Notes: generated from the letters alone by a model not told the origin. Positions 7,051-16,192 are shown, counted from the stretch's first letter. The stretch is DNA of 41,631 nucleotides from Sulfuritalea sp. (GCA_021737875.1 JAIPDD010000004.1:1-41631); one strand, 5' to 3'. Numbers and translations are program-made.

Positions 7051-8427
7051 ATGAAGCTCAACGACAACACCCCACACCAAAGCCACCCCGCAGTGACCTC
7101 CACATCCACCTTCCCCAACGATGCGGCGTGGATGGAGTCGCATTGGATGCCTTATACCGGCAACCGCAACTTCAAAGCCAAGCCGCGCATGATGGTGAGC
7201 GCCAAAGGCGCGTACTACACCGACTCCCATGGCCGCAAAATTTTGGATGGTTTGTCAGGCTTGTGGTGCAGTGGTTTGGGCCACGGTCGCCCCGAAATTA
7301 CCGAAGCCGTCAGCCGCCAAATTGGCACGTTGGATTTCTCACCCGCGTTCCAGTTCGGCCACCCCTTGTCGTTTGAGTTGGCCAACAAAATAACTGAACT
7401 CACACCCGCAGGTTTAGACCATGTGTTTTTTACCGGCTCAGGCTCTGATTGCGCTGACACCTCTTTGAAGATGGCCCGCGCCTACTGGCGCGCCAAAGGC
7501 ATGGGCACCAAAACCCGATTGATCGGGCGTGAAAAAGGCTACCACGGCGTCAACTTTGCAGGTATTTCCGTGGGCGGCATTGGCGCCAACCGCAAAATGT
7601 TTGGCCAAGGCATTGAGGCCGACCATTTGCCCCACACCCAACTGGCCAGCAACGTGTATTCGCGTGGAATGCCGCCCAACGGCATTGAGTTGGCAGACGA
7701 ATTGCTCAAACTGATTACGCTGCACGACGCTTCTAACATTGCTGCTGTGATTGTCGAACCCATGTCGGGCTCGGGCGGTGTCGTGGTTCCGCCACCCGGC
7801 TATTTGCAACGCCTGCGTGAGATTTGCACGGCTAACAATATTTTGTTGATTTTTGATGAGGTCATTACCGGCTTTGGCCGCATGGGCGCATACACCGGCT
7901 CTGCTTATTTTGGAGTCACACCGGATATCTTGAACTGCGCCAAACAAATCACCAACGGTGCGCAACCCTTGGGCGCCGTCGTCGTCAAGAAAGACATGTA
8001 CGACACGTTTATGGCTGCAGGCGGCCCAGAGTACGCACTCGAGCTCGCCCACGGTTACACCTACTCAGCGCACCCTGTGGCATGCGCTGCGGGTATTGCG
8101 GCCTTAGATGTCTTGGTGAAAGAAAATATGGTGGAGCGTGTTGCCAGCATTGCGCCTTATTTTGAAGAAGCGGTGCACAGCCTCAAAGGCGGAAAAAACA
8201 TCACCGATATCCGCAACATCGGTTTGGCTGCTGGCATTACTTTCGCAGCCGTCCCCGGCGAGCCTTTGAAACGGCCTTACGAGATCGCGATGAAATGCCT
8301 TGAGAAAGGCTTTTATGTGCGCTACGGCGGTGACACGATTCAACTCGCACCGCCTTTTATCATCGAGAAGTCCGAAATTGACAGCTTGGTTAACGCCTTA
8401 GGCGAAGCCATCAACGCCACCGAATAA
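7051..8427 (+). CDS. bauA: Beta-alanine/omega-amino-acid:pyruvate aminotransferase
   Basis: The 458-aa class III PLP aminotransferase resembles the omega-amino-acid:pyruvate transaminases of Pseudomonas: HWMPYTGNRNF at residue 31, DGLSGLWCSGLGHGR, SPAFQFGHPLSFELANKI and IFDEVITGFGRMGA. Asp269 (IFDEV) would contact the pyridine nitrogen of PLP, and Lys298 (NCAKQITNGA) would form the Schiff base. It transfers an amino group from beta-alanine or another omega-amine to pyruvate. Such enzymes can accept taurine or GABA with variable efficiency. GGAG precedes the ATG at a 6-nt spacing. mmsA follows 26 nt later, giving a two-step route from beta-alanine through malonate semialdehyde to acetyl-CoA. 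Taurine activity is possible but untested. Confidence 0.9.
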   Translation: MKLNDNTPHQSHPAVTSTSTFPNDAAWMESHWMPYTGNRNFKAKPRMMVSAKGAYYTDSHGRKILDGLSGLWCSGLGHGRPEITEAVSRQIGTLDFSPAFQFGHPLSFELANKITELTPAGLDHVFFTGSGSDCADTSLKMARAYWRAKGMGTKTRLIGREKGYHGVNFAGISVGGIGANRKMFGQGIEADHLPHTQLASNVYSRGMPPNGIELADELLKLITLHDASNIAAVIVEPMSGSGGVVVPPPGYLQRLREICTANNILLIFDEVITGFGRMGAYTGSAYFGVTPDILNCAKQITNGAQPLGAVVVKKDMYDTFMAAGGPEYALELAHGYTYSAHPVACAAGIAALDVLVKENMVERVASIAPYFEEAVHSLKGGKNITDIRNIGLAAGITFAAVPGEPLKRPYEIAMKCLEKGFYVRYGGDTIQLAPPFIIEKSEIDSLVNALGEAINATE

Positions 8428-8453
8428 GCATTTTTAACTTTTACTTCCAACCC

Positions 8454-9959
8454 ATGTCCGCACTTCCCCTCATTGGCCACCTCATCGGCGGCAAGCCCAC
8501 CCAAGGCGGCACCCGCCAAGCCGACGTTTTTAACCCCGCTACAGGCAAGGCAGAAAAGCGTTTGCTCTTGGCCGACAAGCTCACCGTGGAACAAGCCATT
8601 GCCAACGCCCAAGCAGCTTTCCCCGCTTGGCGCAATACGCCCCCGCTCAAGCGCGCCCGCGTGATGAGCAAGCTCAAAGAGTTGTTGGAGCAGCACGCCG
8701 ATGAACTGTGCGCACTCGTCACCGCCGAGCACGGCAAAGTGTTGGCTGATGCCATGGGCGAATTGCAACGCGGTATTGAAAACGTCGAGTACGCCAGCTA
8801 CGCCCCCGAACTCCTCAAAGGCGAGCACAGCAAAAACGTGGGGCCGGCCATCGATTCTTGGAGCGAGTTTCAAGCCTTGGGCGTCACCGCGGGCATTACG
8901 CCGTTTAACTTTCCCATCATGGTGCCTTTGTGGATGTGGCCCATGGCGGTTGCGTGCGGAAACACGTTTATTCTCAAGCCCTCGGAGCGCGATCCCAGCA
9001 GCACCTTGCGGGTCGCGGAGTTGGCCTTAGAGGCTGGCTTGCCACCGGGCGTGTTGAATGTCGTCAACGGCGACAAAGAAGCTGTCGATACCTTGCTCAC
9101 CGACCCGCGCGTCAAAGCCATTAGCTTCGTTGGCTCGACCCCTATTGCCGAATACATTTATGCCACCGGTTGTGCCCACGGCAAACGCGTTCAGGCTTTG
9201 GGCGGCGCCAAGAACCACGCCGTGGTGATGCCCGACGCCGATGTGCCCAACGCCGTCAACGCCTTGATGGGCGCAGCTTACGGCTCGTGCGGTGAGCGCT
9301 GCATGGCGATTCCTTTGGTTGTTGCAGTAGGCGACGCTACTGCGGACGCAGTGATTGCAGGCCTCAAAGTGGAGATCGCCAAGATGAAAGTGGGCCCGGG
9401 CACCGATGCGGGCATGGACATGGGGCCCTTGGTCACCAAGGCGCATTTTGAAAAGGTCAAAGCCTACGTCGACCAAGGCGTTGCTGAAGGCGCGAACCTG
9501 ATCGTCGACGGGCGCAACGTCAAAGTCGCAGGCCACGAAGCCGGCTACTTTTTGGGCGCCTGCTTGTTTGACCATGTCAAGCCCGGGATGAAGATTTACC
9601 AAGAAGAGATTTTTGGACCGGTGTTGGGTGTGGTGCGCGTGAAAACATTGCAAGAAGCCATGGACTTGATTGACGCCCATGAGTACGGCAACGGCACCTG
9701 CATCTTCACCCGCGATGGTGAAGCCGCGCGCTACTTTACCGACAACATCTTGGTCGGCATGGTCGGTGTCAACGTTCCTTTGCCAGTGCCTGTGGCTTAC
9801 CACTCGTTTGGCGGTTGGAAGCGTTCTTTGTTTGGCGATTTGCACGCCTACGGCCCCGACGCTGCGCGTTTTTACACCAAACGCAAAACAATTACCCAGC
9901 GCTGGCCCTCTGCTGGTGTGCGCGAAGGCGCGATGTTTAGTTTCCCAAGTAGTAAATAA
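8454..9959 (+). CDS. mmsA: CoA-acylating (methyl)malonate-semialdehyde dehydrogenase
   Basis: The 501-aa aldehyde dehydrogenase is of the MmsA type. The nucleophile is Cys283 in GSCGERCMA. The general-base glutamate of ordinary aldehyde dehydrogenases is replaced, as in the MMSDH family, by the ALGGAKNH motif at residues 248-255. The reaction is malonate or methylmalonate semialdehyde + NAD+ + CoA giving acetyl- or propionyl-CoA + NADH + CO2. It lies directly downstream of the beta-alanine aminotransferase, a standard pairing for beta-alanine catabolism (bauA-bauC type). A hairpin with arms TGTGCG/CGCACA at 9969-9988 follows the stop codon but has no T-tract. Confidence 0.93.
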   Translation: MSALPLIGHLIGGKPTQGGTRQADVFNPATGKAEKRLLLADKLTVEQAIANAQAAFPAWRNTPPLKRARVMSKLKELLEQHADELCALVTAEHGKVLADAMGELQRGIENVEYASYAPELLKGEHSKNVGPAIDSWSEFQALGVTAGITPFNFPIMVPLWMWPMAVACGNTFILKPSERDPSSTLRVAELALEAGLPPGVLNVVNGDKEAVDTLLTDPRVKAISFVGSTPIAEYIYATGCAHGKRVQALGGAKNHAVVMPDADVPNAVNALMGAAYGSCGERCMAIPLVVAVGDATADAVIAGLKVEIAKMKVGPGTDAGMDMGPLVTKAHFEKVKAYVDQGVAEGANLIVDGRNVKVAGHEAGYFLGACLFDHVKPGMKIYQEEIFGPVLGVVRVKTLQEAMDLIDAHEYGNGTCIFTRDGEAARYFTDNILVGMVGVNVPLPVPVAYHSFGGWKRSLFGDLHAYGPDAARFYTKRKTITQRWPSAGVREGAMFSFPSSK

Positions 9960-9968
9960 GTCCCCCTC

Positions 9969-9988
9969 TGTGCGGCGAAAGGCGCACA
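9969..9988 (+). terminator. Possible weak terminator hairpin after mmsA
   Basis: The arms TGTGCG and CGCACA enclose an 8-nt loop 10 nt after the mmsA stop. No T-run follows, so it could equally stabilise a transcript end or be incidental. Confidence 0.25.
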
Positions 9989-10059
9989 ATGGGTCCACGG
10001 AGCGCCCTAACCCTTATTGAATAACCCAGTAAGAACTAGGGTATATTTCGCTTCGTTGG

Positions 10060-10079
10060 AAAACAACACCCGTTGTTTT
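10060..10079. promoter_or_regulatory. Inverted repeat AAAACAAC-N4-GTTGTTTT
   Basis: This perfect 8-bp dyad with a 4-nt centre lies 32 nt upstream of the first winged-helix gene. It may be an operator for that protein or its paralogue. Read as RNA it is also a hairpin with a T-rich right arm, so a terminator for the mmsA operon is the alternative. Confidence 0.4.
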
Positions 10080-10111
10080 AATTAATATGAGACCGCTCAA
10101 GCGGATCCACG

Positions 10112-10468
10112 ATGGCCAAAAATACAGACCTTTCACAGATGTATTTAAAGTACCTGCATCTTGTTCAAACCATCCGCGCGTTGCCAAGCTTCCCCGATCT
10201 CGACGCCGTAGAGGTTCAGATGCTCAATACCTTGGCCACGGCGTGGTTCAAGGAAAAGAAAATCACCGTTCTTGAAGCCATGGTGATGCTGCCTGAAATT
10301 TCCACCACCACCGCCCACCGCCGGCTCAAGCTTTTGCGCAAAAAAGGCATGATCGACTTGCATCTCGACGAAATCGACAACCGGGTGAAGTACGTCGTAT
10401 CGACCAAGGCTGCCCAACAGTACTTTGGCCAGCTGGGCAAATGCATGGCCTCAGCCAGCGCGGCTTGA
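10112..10468 (+). CDS. Winged-helix DNA-binding protein, paralogue 1
   Basis: The 118-aa protein (MAKNTDLSQMYLKYLHLVQ) has a MarR-like winged-helix layout. Helices at residues 35-62 lead into ISTTTAHRRLKLLRKKGMID as the recognition-helix region. The beta-wing DNRVKYVVSTK follows at about residues 90-100, and the C-terminus reads QYFGQLGKC. It is about half-identical to the next gene (10630-10986), so the pair is a tandem duplication. No ligand is evident. The ATG at 10112 has no strong ribosome-binding site. It could be a local repressor or a small nucleoid-type regulator. The mmsA operon lies upstream on the same strand. Confidence 0.7.
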   Translation: MAKNTDLSQMYLKYLHLVQTIRALPSFPDLDAVEVQMLNTLATAWFKEKKITVLEAMVMLPEISTTTAHRRLKLLRKKGMIDLHLDEIDNRVKYVVSTKAAQQYFGQLGKCMASASAA

Positions 10469-10629
10469 GAGGGTGGCTTGAAGGAGGGGTTTTGTAACGC
10501 TTGCTTCAGGGCTCGCGTGCGAAGCGGGAAAATAAATAGCACTTTATTAACCAAATAAATTAAATAAATGCTTTAATTCAGACAAATCTGTTTTAATCAT
10601 TTTTTTGATAACGAAGGGTGCTTCTTCTT

Positions 10630-10986
10630 ATGGCCAAGGCTTCTGATAACGCGTCGGTTTTTTTGAACTTCCTGAACTTGGTGGCAGCGGTTCGGTCCTT
10701 GCCCAGTTTTCCCAGTTTGGATGCCACCGATGAGCGCATGCTCTATATTTTGGGGCTGGCTTGGAACCGCAATAAGAAAATCACCGTGCTCGAAGCCATG
10801 GAAATCATGCCGGAGATCTCACCGTCGACGGCGCACCGCCGCTTGAAGCTGCTTCGCCAAAAGGGCTTGCTGGCACTTCAGCTCGACGATGAAGACAACC
10901 GCGTGAAGTACGTGATTCCTACCAAGGGCTCGAACCAGTATTTCGCGCAAATGGGCCAGTGCTTAGAAAAAGCCAAGGCCGCTTAG
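10630..10986 (+). CDS. Winged-helix DNA-binding protein, paralogue 2
   Basis: The 118-aa protein starts at the ATG at 10630 (MAKASDNASVFLNFLNLVAA). An in-frame GTG at 10618 is possible but less like the paralogue. It shares with paralogue 1 the blocks SLPSFPSLDA, KKITVLEAM, the PEIS...TAHRRLKLLRQKG recognition region, DNRVKYV and QYFAQMGQC. Both keep a cysteine about nine residues from the end and finish in a short Ala-rich tail. The 161 nt separating the two genes are AT-rich and probably contain a separate promoter. Function is unknown beyond probable DNA binding. Confidence 0.7.
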   Translation: MAKASDNASVFLNFLNLVAAVRSLPSFPSLDATDERMLYILGLAWNRNKKITVLEAMEIMPEISPSTAHRRLKLLRQKGLLALQLDDEDNRVKYVIPTKGSNQYFAQMGQCLEKAKAA

Positions 10987-11042
10987 ATTCACGCTGACTG
11001 GCCCTGCGCCTTTCAACGTGCAAGCATTAACTATTGGGTTAA

Positions 11043-11594
11043 GTGTGTGTTTTCTTGATTAGCGCCTGGCTTTTCGTTATCGGTACGGCCTTGGTGTATG
11101 CAGGCTTGTATTTTCTCAATTCAGCCCTGTTTCCCGCGCTCGTTTTATCAACCCATGTTTCTTTGATTTTTTTACCAAGCGGTGTGCGTCTCATCTGCGT
11201 TTTGCTTTTTTCGCAATGGGGCGCACTTGGCATTGTCCTAGGCAGCGCCCTCACCTCGCTCCTGGCCCCGCCTGAATTCTTGAGCCCCACGCTTATTGGC
11301 GCCTGGCTCATTTCCGGCTTGGCGCCGTGGTTGGCGCGTGAAGCAGGTATTCGCTTCTTGCAGATGGACCCGCAACTGTCCAACTTGTCAGGAACAGACT
11401 TGCTGAAGTTGTGTGTGGTGTTTGCGGCGTTCAACGCAGTGTTGCACCAACTCTGGTTCAGTTTGCAAGGCCGTGGCGGCGATTTCCTTAACCAAACCTG
11501 GTCGATGGCGGTGGGCGATTTGCTTGGAGCGGCCCTGTTGCTTTACGCTTTTAAGTTCGCACTTGCTGCAGGGGGGCGCCTGCGCAGGGGATAA
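11043..11594 (+). CDS. Multi-pass membrane protein, MASE1-like
   Basis: The 183-aa hydrophobic protein has about five or six predicted membrane segments: residues 3-24, 30-50, 54-75, 78-97, 118-136 and 155-175. The part STHVSLIFLPSGVRLICVLL followed by GALGIVLGSALTSLL recalls MASE1-type sensor domains, but no signalling output domain follows, so this is a weak family guess. The first possible codon is the GTG at 11043, since an in-frame stop immediately precedes it. No strong ribosome-binding site is visible. The Uup-type ABC-F gene begins 10 nt downstream, so they may be co-transcribed, although a functional link is not obvious. Confidence 0.6.
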   Translation: MCVFLISAWLFVIGTALVYAGLYFLNSALFPALVLSTHVSLIFLPSGVRLICVLLFSQWGALGIVLGSALTSLLAPPEFLSPTLIGAWLISGLAPWLAREAGIRFLQMDPQLSNLSGTDLLKLCVVFAAFNAVLHQLWFSLQGRGGDFLNQTWSMAVGDLLGAALLLYAFKFALAAGGRLRRG

Positions 11595-11604
11595 TCCCCC
11601 GCAC

Positions 11605-13587
11605 ATGGCACTGATCACTTTACTTGACGCCCAACTCGCTTTTGGGCACGTACCCCTGCTAGACCACGCAGGCTTTTCTCTCGAAACCGCAGAACGCGTA
11701 GGCCTGATTGGCCGCAACGGCGCAGGCAAATCGTCGATGCTCAAAATTTTGGGCGGCATGGAAAAGCCCGATGACGGCAGCCTGCAAATCCAAAACAACA
11801 CCCGCATCGCCTACGTTGCCCAAGAGCCCACGCTCGAGGCCGATGACACGATTTTCGACTCCGTGAGCTTGGGCTTGGCCCGGATCCGCCACCTGATTGA
11901 AGAGTACTCACAAGGCCACGGCGATTTAGACGCCATGCAAAGCGAGATTGAGTCGCTGGACGGCTGGAACTGGGAGCAACGCGTCAGCGAAACCCTGCAC
12001 CGCCTGCACCTGGACCCGCAAGCGGTGGTGCGAACGCTCTCTGGCGGCACCAAAAAACGCGTGGCACTGGCGCAGGCTTTGGTAACGCAACCGGACGTTT
12101 TGTTGCTAGACGAACCCACCAACCACCTGGACTTGGACTCCATTGAGTGGCTGGAAGACTTGCTCATTGAGTTCAAAGGCAGCGTGATCACCATCACCCA
12201 CGACCGCTCGTTTTTAGACCGGGTGGCGACCCGTATTGTGGAGTTAGACCGCGGACAGCTTTTGTCCTATCCGGGTAATTTTGCGGCCTATTTGCTGCAA
12301 AAAGAGGAGCAGATGGCGCAAGAAGCCGTCATTAACGCCCGCGCCGACAAACTTTTGGCGCAAGAAGAGGTCTGGATCCGCAAAGGCGTTGAAGCCCGCC
12401 GAACCCGCGCCCAGGGCCGTATTACACGCTTGGAAAACATGCGCGCTGTGCGTGAAGCGCGGCGCGACGCGGTCGGCAGCGTCAAACTCGACGTTGCCAG
12501 CGGCGCGGCCAGCGGAAAGCTGGTGGCCGAGTTAACCCATGTGAGCAAAACCTTTGCCTCTCGCTCGGGTGCCGGCCCTGACAAAACCATTGTTCGCGAT
12601 TTTTCAGCCACGATTTTGCGCGGCGACAAGGTCGGCCTGCTCGGCCCCAATGGCGCAGGAAAAACCACGCTGCTCAAACTGATACTGGGCGAGCTCGCAC
12701 CCGACCCCGCGCCTACCAACGCGCCCACCCCCAGCCCCGGCGAGAGCGCGTGGGGCACGGTGCGCCAAGGTGCCAATATCCAAGTGGCGTACTTTGACCA
12801 AATGCGCAATGCCCTCGACATGGACGCCACGCTGGAAGACTTCATCAGCCCGGGCAGCGAATGGATTGAAATTGGCAACAAGCGCCAACACGTTAAAAGC
12901 TACCTGGGCGACTTTTTGTTTTCCCCGGCCCGTGCCAACTCGCCCGTGCGCTCATTAAGCGGAGGCGAGCGCAACCGCTTGTTGCTGGCCCGTTTGTTTG
13001 CGCGCCCGGCCAATGTCTTGGTGCTCGATGAGCCGACCAACGACCTGGATATTGACACCTTGGAGCTGTTAGAAGACCTGCTGCAAAACTACGACGGAAC
13101 GGTTTTCTTGGTCAGCCATGACCGTACGTTTTTAGACAATGTGGTGACCAGCACCATTGCCTCGGAGGGCGAAGGCCGGTGGCGCGAGTACGAAGGCGGC
13201 GTGCAAGACTGGCTTATCCAAAGCAAACGCGCCAGCGCCTTGGCCCAAGCCCAAGGTCAAAAAGGCGCCAAGCCGTTTAACTACGGGCGCGACCAAGGTG
13301 CATCCACCGAACCCGCAACACCTGCCCCTGCCACCACTGCAGCTGCACCAGCGCAAGCTGCTGCCAAGGTTCGCAAACTCAGCTACAAAGAGCAACGCGA
13401 GTTAGACACGCTGCCCCAAACCATTTCCGACTTGGAAACAGAGCAAAAAAGCATCAACGCCTTGCTCGCCGATGGCAGCCTGTACGCCAAAGACAACGCC
13501 AAAGCCTTGGCCTTGGCCGCGCGCAGTGCACAGATTGATGACGCCCTTTTGCTTGCCCTTGAGCGATGGGATGTTTTAGGCGCGTGA
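11605..13587 (+). CDS. uup: Uup-type ABC-F ATPase
   Basis: The start is the ATG at 11605 (MALITLLDAQLAFGHVPLLD), giving 660 aa. The reading frame stays open further upstream only inside the previous gene. It is a cytosolic ABC-F protein with no membrane domain and two ABC domains. The first has Walker A GRNGAGKSS (about residues 37-45), signature LSGGTKKRVALAQ and LLDEPTNHLDLDS. The second has GPNGAGKTT, LSGGERNRLLLAR and VLDEPTNDLDIDT. A charged linker between them (about residues 230-290) is the P-site tRNA-interaction motif region. An Ala/Pro-rich tether leads to a C-terminal coiled-coil domain (LSYKEQRELDTLPQTISDLE) typical of Uup. Uup acts on ribosome- and DNA-associated structures and affects transposon excision. 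Confidence 0.92.
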   Translation: MALITLLDAQLAFGHVPLLDHAGFSLETAERVGLIGRNGAGKSSMLKILGGMEKPDDGSLQIQNNTRIAYVAQEPTLEADDTIFDSVSLGLARIRHLIEEYSQGHGDLDAMQSEIESLDGWNWEQRVSETLHRLHLDPQAVVRTLSGGTKKRVALAQALVTQPDVLLLDEPTNHLDLDSIEWLEDLLIEFKGSVITITHDRSFLDRVATRIVELDRGQLLSYPGNFAAYLLQKEEQMAQEAVINARADKLLAQEEVWIRKGVEARRTRAQGRITRLENMRAVREARRDAVGSVKLDVASGAASGKLVAELTHVSKTFASRSGAGPDKTIVRDFSATILRGDKVGLLGPNGAGKTTLLKLILGELAPDPAPTNAPTPSPGESAWGTVRQGANIQVAYFDQMRNALDMDATLEDFISPGSEWIEIGNKRQHVKSYLGDFLFSPARANSPVRSLSGGERNRLLLARLFARPANVLVLDEPTNDLDIDTLELLEDLLQNYDGTVFLVSHDRTFLDNVVTSTIASEGEGRWREYEGGVQDWLIQSKRASALAQAQGQKGAKPFNYGRDQGASTEPATPAPATTAAAPAQAAAKVRKLSYKEQRELDTLPQTISDLETEQKSINALLADGSLYAKDNAKALALAARSAQIDDALLLALERWDVLGA

Positions 13588-13595
13588 GCTCCGGG

Positions 13596-14846
13596 CTAGA
13601 CCACGGCCTGGTCGCGCAAGCTTTGGATCGCCTTGGCGTCCAACCCCAAGCCTGCCAGCACTTCGTCGGTGTGCTCCCCTAAGGCAGGAGGTGCACGGTG
13701 CAGTACCGCAGGCGTTCCCAGTAAACGCAAAGGGCTTGCAACGCTGGCAATCGAGGCCGTGTGTGTTTTTGCAGCCGCTGCGGGGGCCACGTCTTGCTTC
13801 ACCACCAGCTGCCTGGCTTGAACCTGCGCATCATCGAACGCTTGGGCAACCGTGTTGATGGGGCCACAAGGCACCGCATGGTGCTCCAGCAGCGCAATCC
13901 AATCGGCTGTGGTGCGTGTGCGAATCTCGGTTTGTAAAAGCTGCGTGAGTTCAGCGCGATGCAAAACGCGCTGGGTGTTGTTGGCGAACCGCACATCGGC
14001 CGCCCATTCGGGGTGTTGGGCCACCTGCGAAAAGCGGGCAAATTGGCCGTCGTTTCCAATGGCCAACAGCAGTGCGCCGTCAGCCGTTTCAAAGTCTTGG
14101 TACGGCACCAAACTCGGGTGGGTGTTGCCTTGGCGGGTCGGCACCTTGCCGGTGTTTAAAAAACCTGCGGCTTGGTTGGCCAACAAAGCCACACCGACAT
14201 CGAGCAAACTCATGTCGATCTGCTGGCCCTCACCGGTGCGATGGCGGGCCTCGACTGCAGCGAGTATGGCGCTGCAGGCATACACCCCCGTAAACAAATC
14301 GGTCAAGGCCACACCCACGCGCTGCGGCGTGCCGCCCGGCGTTCCTTCGGGTTTTCCGGTGATGCTCATCATGCCGCTCATCGCTTGAATCATCAGGTCG
14401 TAGCCCGCGCGTTCGGCATAGGGCCCGTCTTGGCCAAAGCCGGTGATAGAGCAATAAATCAAACGTGGGTTGATGGCTTGCAAGCTGGCGTAGTCCAAGC
14501 CGTAATGCGCCAAGCCGCCGACCTTGAAGTTCTCAACAAAAATGTCGCTTTGCAAGGCCAGTTGGCGAACCAGCGCTTGGCCTTCGGGCTTGGCAATGTC
14601 GATGGTCACCGAGCGTTTGTTGCGGTTGCAGGTGGTGAAGTAACTGGCGTGCGTGGTGTCCTTGCCTTGCGCGTCTTGTAAAAACGGGGGGCCCCAGTGG
14701 CGGGTGTCATCGCCATCGCCCGGCTTTTCAATTTTGATGACATCGGCACCCATGTCGGCCAGCATTTGGGTACACCACGGCCCGGCCAGCACCCGGGTCA
14801 GGTCCAAGACTTTCAGGTGCGGCAAGGCCGCTTGTTGCTGTGGCAT
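13596..14846 (-). CDS. Family III CoA-transferase, probably glutarate/succinate type
   Basis: The 416-aa CaiB/BaiF protein starts with VLDLTRVLAGPWCTQMLADM and contains GADVIKIEKPGDGDDTRHWG. Asp150 in ERAGYDLMIQA is the expected catalytic aspartate that forms the acyl-anhydride intermediate. Family III enzymes move CoA between carboxylic acids. It is 27 nt downstream of glutaryl-CoA dehydrogenase on the same strand. This matches the widespread pairing in which the transferase makes glutaryl-CoA from glutarate with succinyl-CoA as donor (SugCT type). The substrate is therefore inferred from context. It is convergent with the ABC-F gene, 8 nt apart. Confidence 0.85.
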   Translation of the reverse strand: MPQQQAALPHLKVLDLTRVLAGPWCTQMLADMGADVIKIEKPGDGDDTRHWGPPFLQDAQGKDTTHASYFTTCNRNKRSVTIDIAKPEGQALVRQLALQSDIFVENFKVGGLAHYGLDYASLQAINPRLIYCSITGFGQDGPYAERAGYDLMIQAMSGMMSITGKPEGTPGGTPQRVGVALTDLFTGVYACSAILAAVEARHRTGEGQQIDMSLLDVGVALLANQAAGFLNTGKVPTRQGNTHPSLVPYQDFETADGALLLAIGNDGQFARFSQVAQHPEWAADVRFANNTQRVLHRAELTQLLQTEIRTRTTADWIALLEHHAVPCGPINTVAQAFDDAQVQARQLVVKQDVAPAAAAKTHTASIASVASPLRLLGTPAVLHRAPPALGEHTDEVLAGLGLDAKAIQSLRDQAVV

Positions 14847-14873
14847 TTTTTGTGGTGCGATGACGTGCTTGTT

Positions 14874-16070
14874 TTAATTGGCAAACGCAGCGATACCCGT
14901 TTGGGCGCGGCCCAAGATCAGGGCGTGGATATCGTGCGTGCCTTCGTAGGTGTTGACCACTTCCAAATTCACCAAGTGCCTTGCCACACCAAATTCATCG
15001 CTGATACCGTTGCCGCCCATCATGTCACGCGCCATGCGGGCAATATCGAGCGCTTTGCCACACGAGTTGCGTTTCAAAATCGATGTGATTTCAACCGACG
15101 CAATCCCTTCGTCTTTCATTCGGCCCAGTCGCAAACAGCCTTGCAAACCCAGTGCAATCTCCGTTTGCATATCGGCCAATTTTTTTTGAATCAATTGGTT
15201 GGCTGCCAAAGGGCGACCGAATTGTTTGCGGTCGAGTGTGTACTGGCGCGAACGCAACCAACAGTCTTCTGCCGCGCCCAAGGCCCCCCAGGCGATACCG
15301 TAGCGCGCAGAGTTCAGGCATGTGAACGGGCCTTTGAGGCCGCGCACTTCGGGAAATGCATTTTCTTCAGGGCAAAACACGTTGTCCATCACAATTTCGC
15401 CAGTGATGCTGGCGCGCAATCCCACTTTGCCGTGGATGGCGGGGGCGCTCAAACCGGCCATCCCTTTGTCTAAGATAAAGCCGCGAATCGGGCCCACCTC
15501 TCCCGACGCGCTGACCTCTTTGGCCCAGACCACAAACACATCGGCAATGGGGCTGTTGGAGATCCACATTTTTGCGCCGCTGAGCTTGTAGCCCCCTGCG
15601 ACCTTTTGCGCCCGCGTCACCATGCTTTGGGGGTCTGAGCCATGGTCAGGCTCGGTCAGGCCAAAGCAGCCAATGGTGTGTCCGCTGGCCAGTGAGGGCA
15701 GGTATTTTTGGCGCTGCGCTTCGGTTCCAAATTCAAAAATAGGCAGCATGACCAAAGAGCTTTGCACACTCATCATCGACCGGTAGCCGCTGTCCACACG
15801 CTCTACTTCACGGGCAATCAAACCGTAGGCGACATAGTTCAAGGCCGGGCCACCATAGGCCTCAGGAAGGGTGGGTCCTAGCAATCCAAGTTCCCCCATT
15901 TCGCGAAAAATGGCGCTGTCTGTGGTGCCATCGCGAAACGCTTGGGTGACCCGGGGCAGCAAGCGGTCTTGGCAATATGCCGCTGACGCGTCGCGCACCA
16001 TGCGCTCATCGTCGCTGAGCTGAGAATCGAGCAAGAAAGGGTCTTGCCAATTGAATGCAGTCGATGCCAT
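14874..16070 (-). CDS. gcdH: Glutaryl-CoA dehydrogenase
   Basis: The ATG at 16070 is chosen because GGAG lies 9 nt upstream and the protein [20 protein letters not shown] then has the standard 398-aa length. A longer in-frame extension to 16148 is not family-like. Recognisable blocks are [17 protein letters not shown] (FAD/acyl-CoA binding), [23 protein letters not shown]-type [16 protein letters not shown] and the catalytic glutamate at about residue 376 in [15 protein letters not shown]. The enzyme oxidises and decarboxylates glutaryl-CoA to crotonyl-CoA, passing electrons to ETF. It serves lysine, tryptophan and glutarate breakdown, together with the downstream CoA-transferase and the divergent semialdehyde dehydrogenase. 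Confidence 0.94.
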   Translation of the reverse strand: MASTAFNWQDPFLLDSQLSDDERMVRDASAAYCQDRLLPRVTQAFRDGTTDSAIFREMGELGLLGPTLPEAYGGPALNYVAYGLIAREVERVDSGYRSMMSVQSSLVMLPIFEFGTEAQRQKYLPSLASGHTIGCFGLTEPDHGSDPQSMVTRAQKVAGGYKLSGAKMWISNSPIADVFVVWAKEVSASGEVGPIRGFILDKGMAGLSAPAIHGKVGLRASITGEIVMDNVFCPEENAFPEVRGLKGPFTCLNSARYGIAWGALGAAEDCWLRSRQYTLDRKQFGRPLAANQLIQKKLADMQTEIALGLQGCLRLGRMKDEGIASVEITSILKRNSCGKALDIARMARDMMGGNGISDEFGVARHLVNLEVVNTYEGTHDIHALILGRAQTGIAAFAN

Positions 16071-16130
16071 TGAAAAATCTCCAAAAAACAAACGCACGCC
16101 CCCTTCACAGGGTGGCACAGTGGGTCCCAT

Positions 16131-16192
16131 GGTAACGGAGCGGCCCACGCCCAGGTTGGGGCTTTGCCGCTAGACTGCGAAGCAACGTTACC
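16131..16192. promoter_or_regulatory. Widely spaced GGTAACG / CGTTACC inverted repeat
   Basis: Arms at 16131-16137 and 16186-16192 form a perfect 7-bp inverted repeat 48 nt apart, in the 161-nt divergent region between gcdH and gabD. They may be two half-operators read by one regulator. No such regulator gene is adjacent. Confidence 0.3.

Noticed and set aside
9027-9998. Long minus-strand open frame of about 323 codons opposite mmsA
   Set aside because: It is a shadow of mmsA, with no family motif and an unlikely His/Val/Gly-rich composition.
10469-10629. AT-rich spacer between the winged-helix paralogues as a mobile-element remnant
   Set aside because: No terminal repeats, target duplication or transposase fragment is visible. 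It looks like a promoter region.
11413-11604. N-terminal extension of the ABC-F gene to 11413
   Set aside because: The extension lies within the membrane-protein gene in another frame. The family N-terminus begins at the ATG at 11605.
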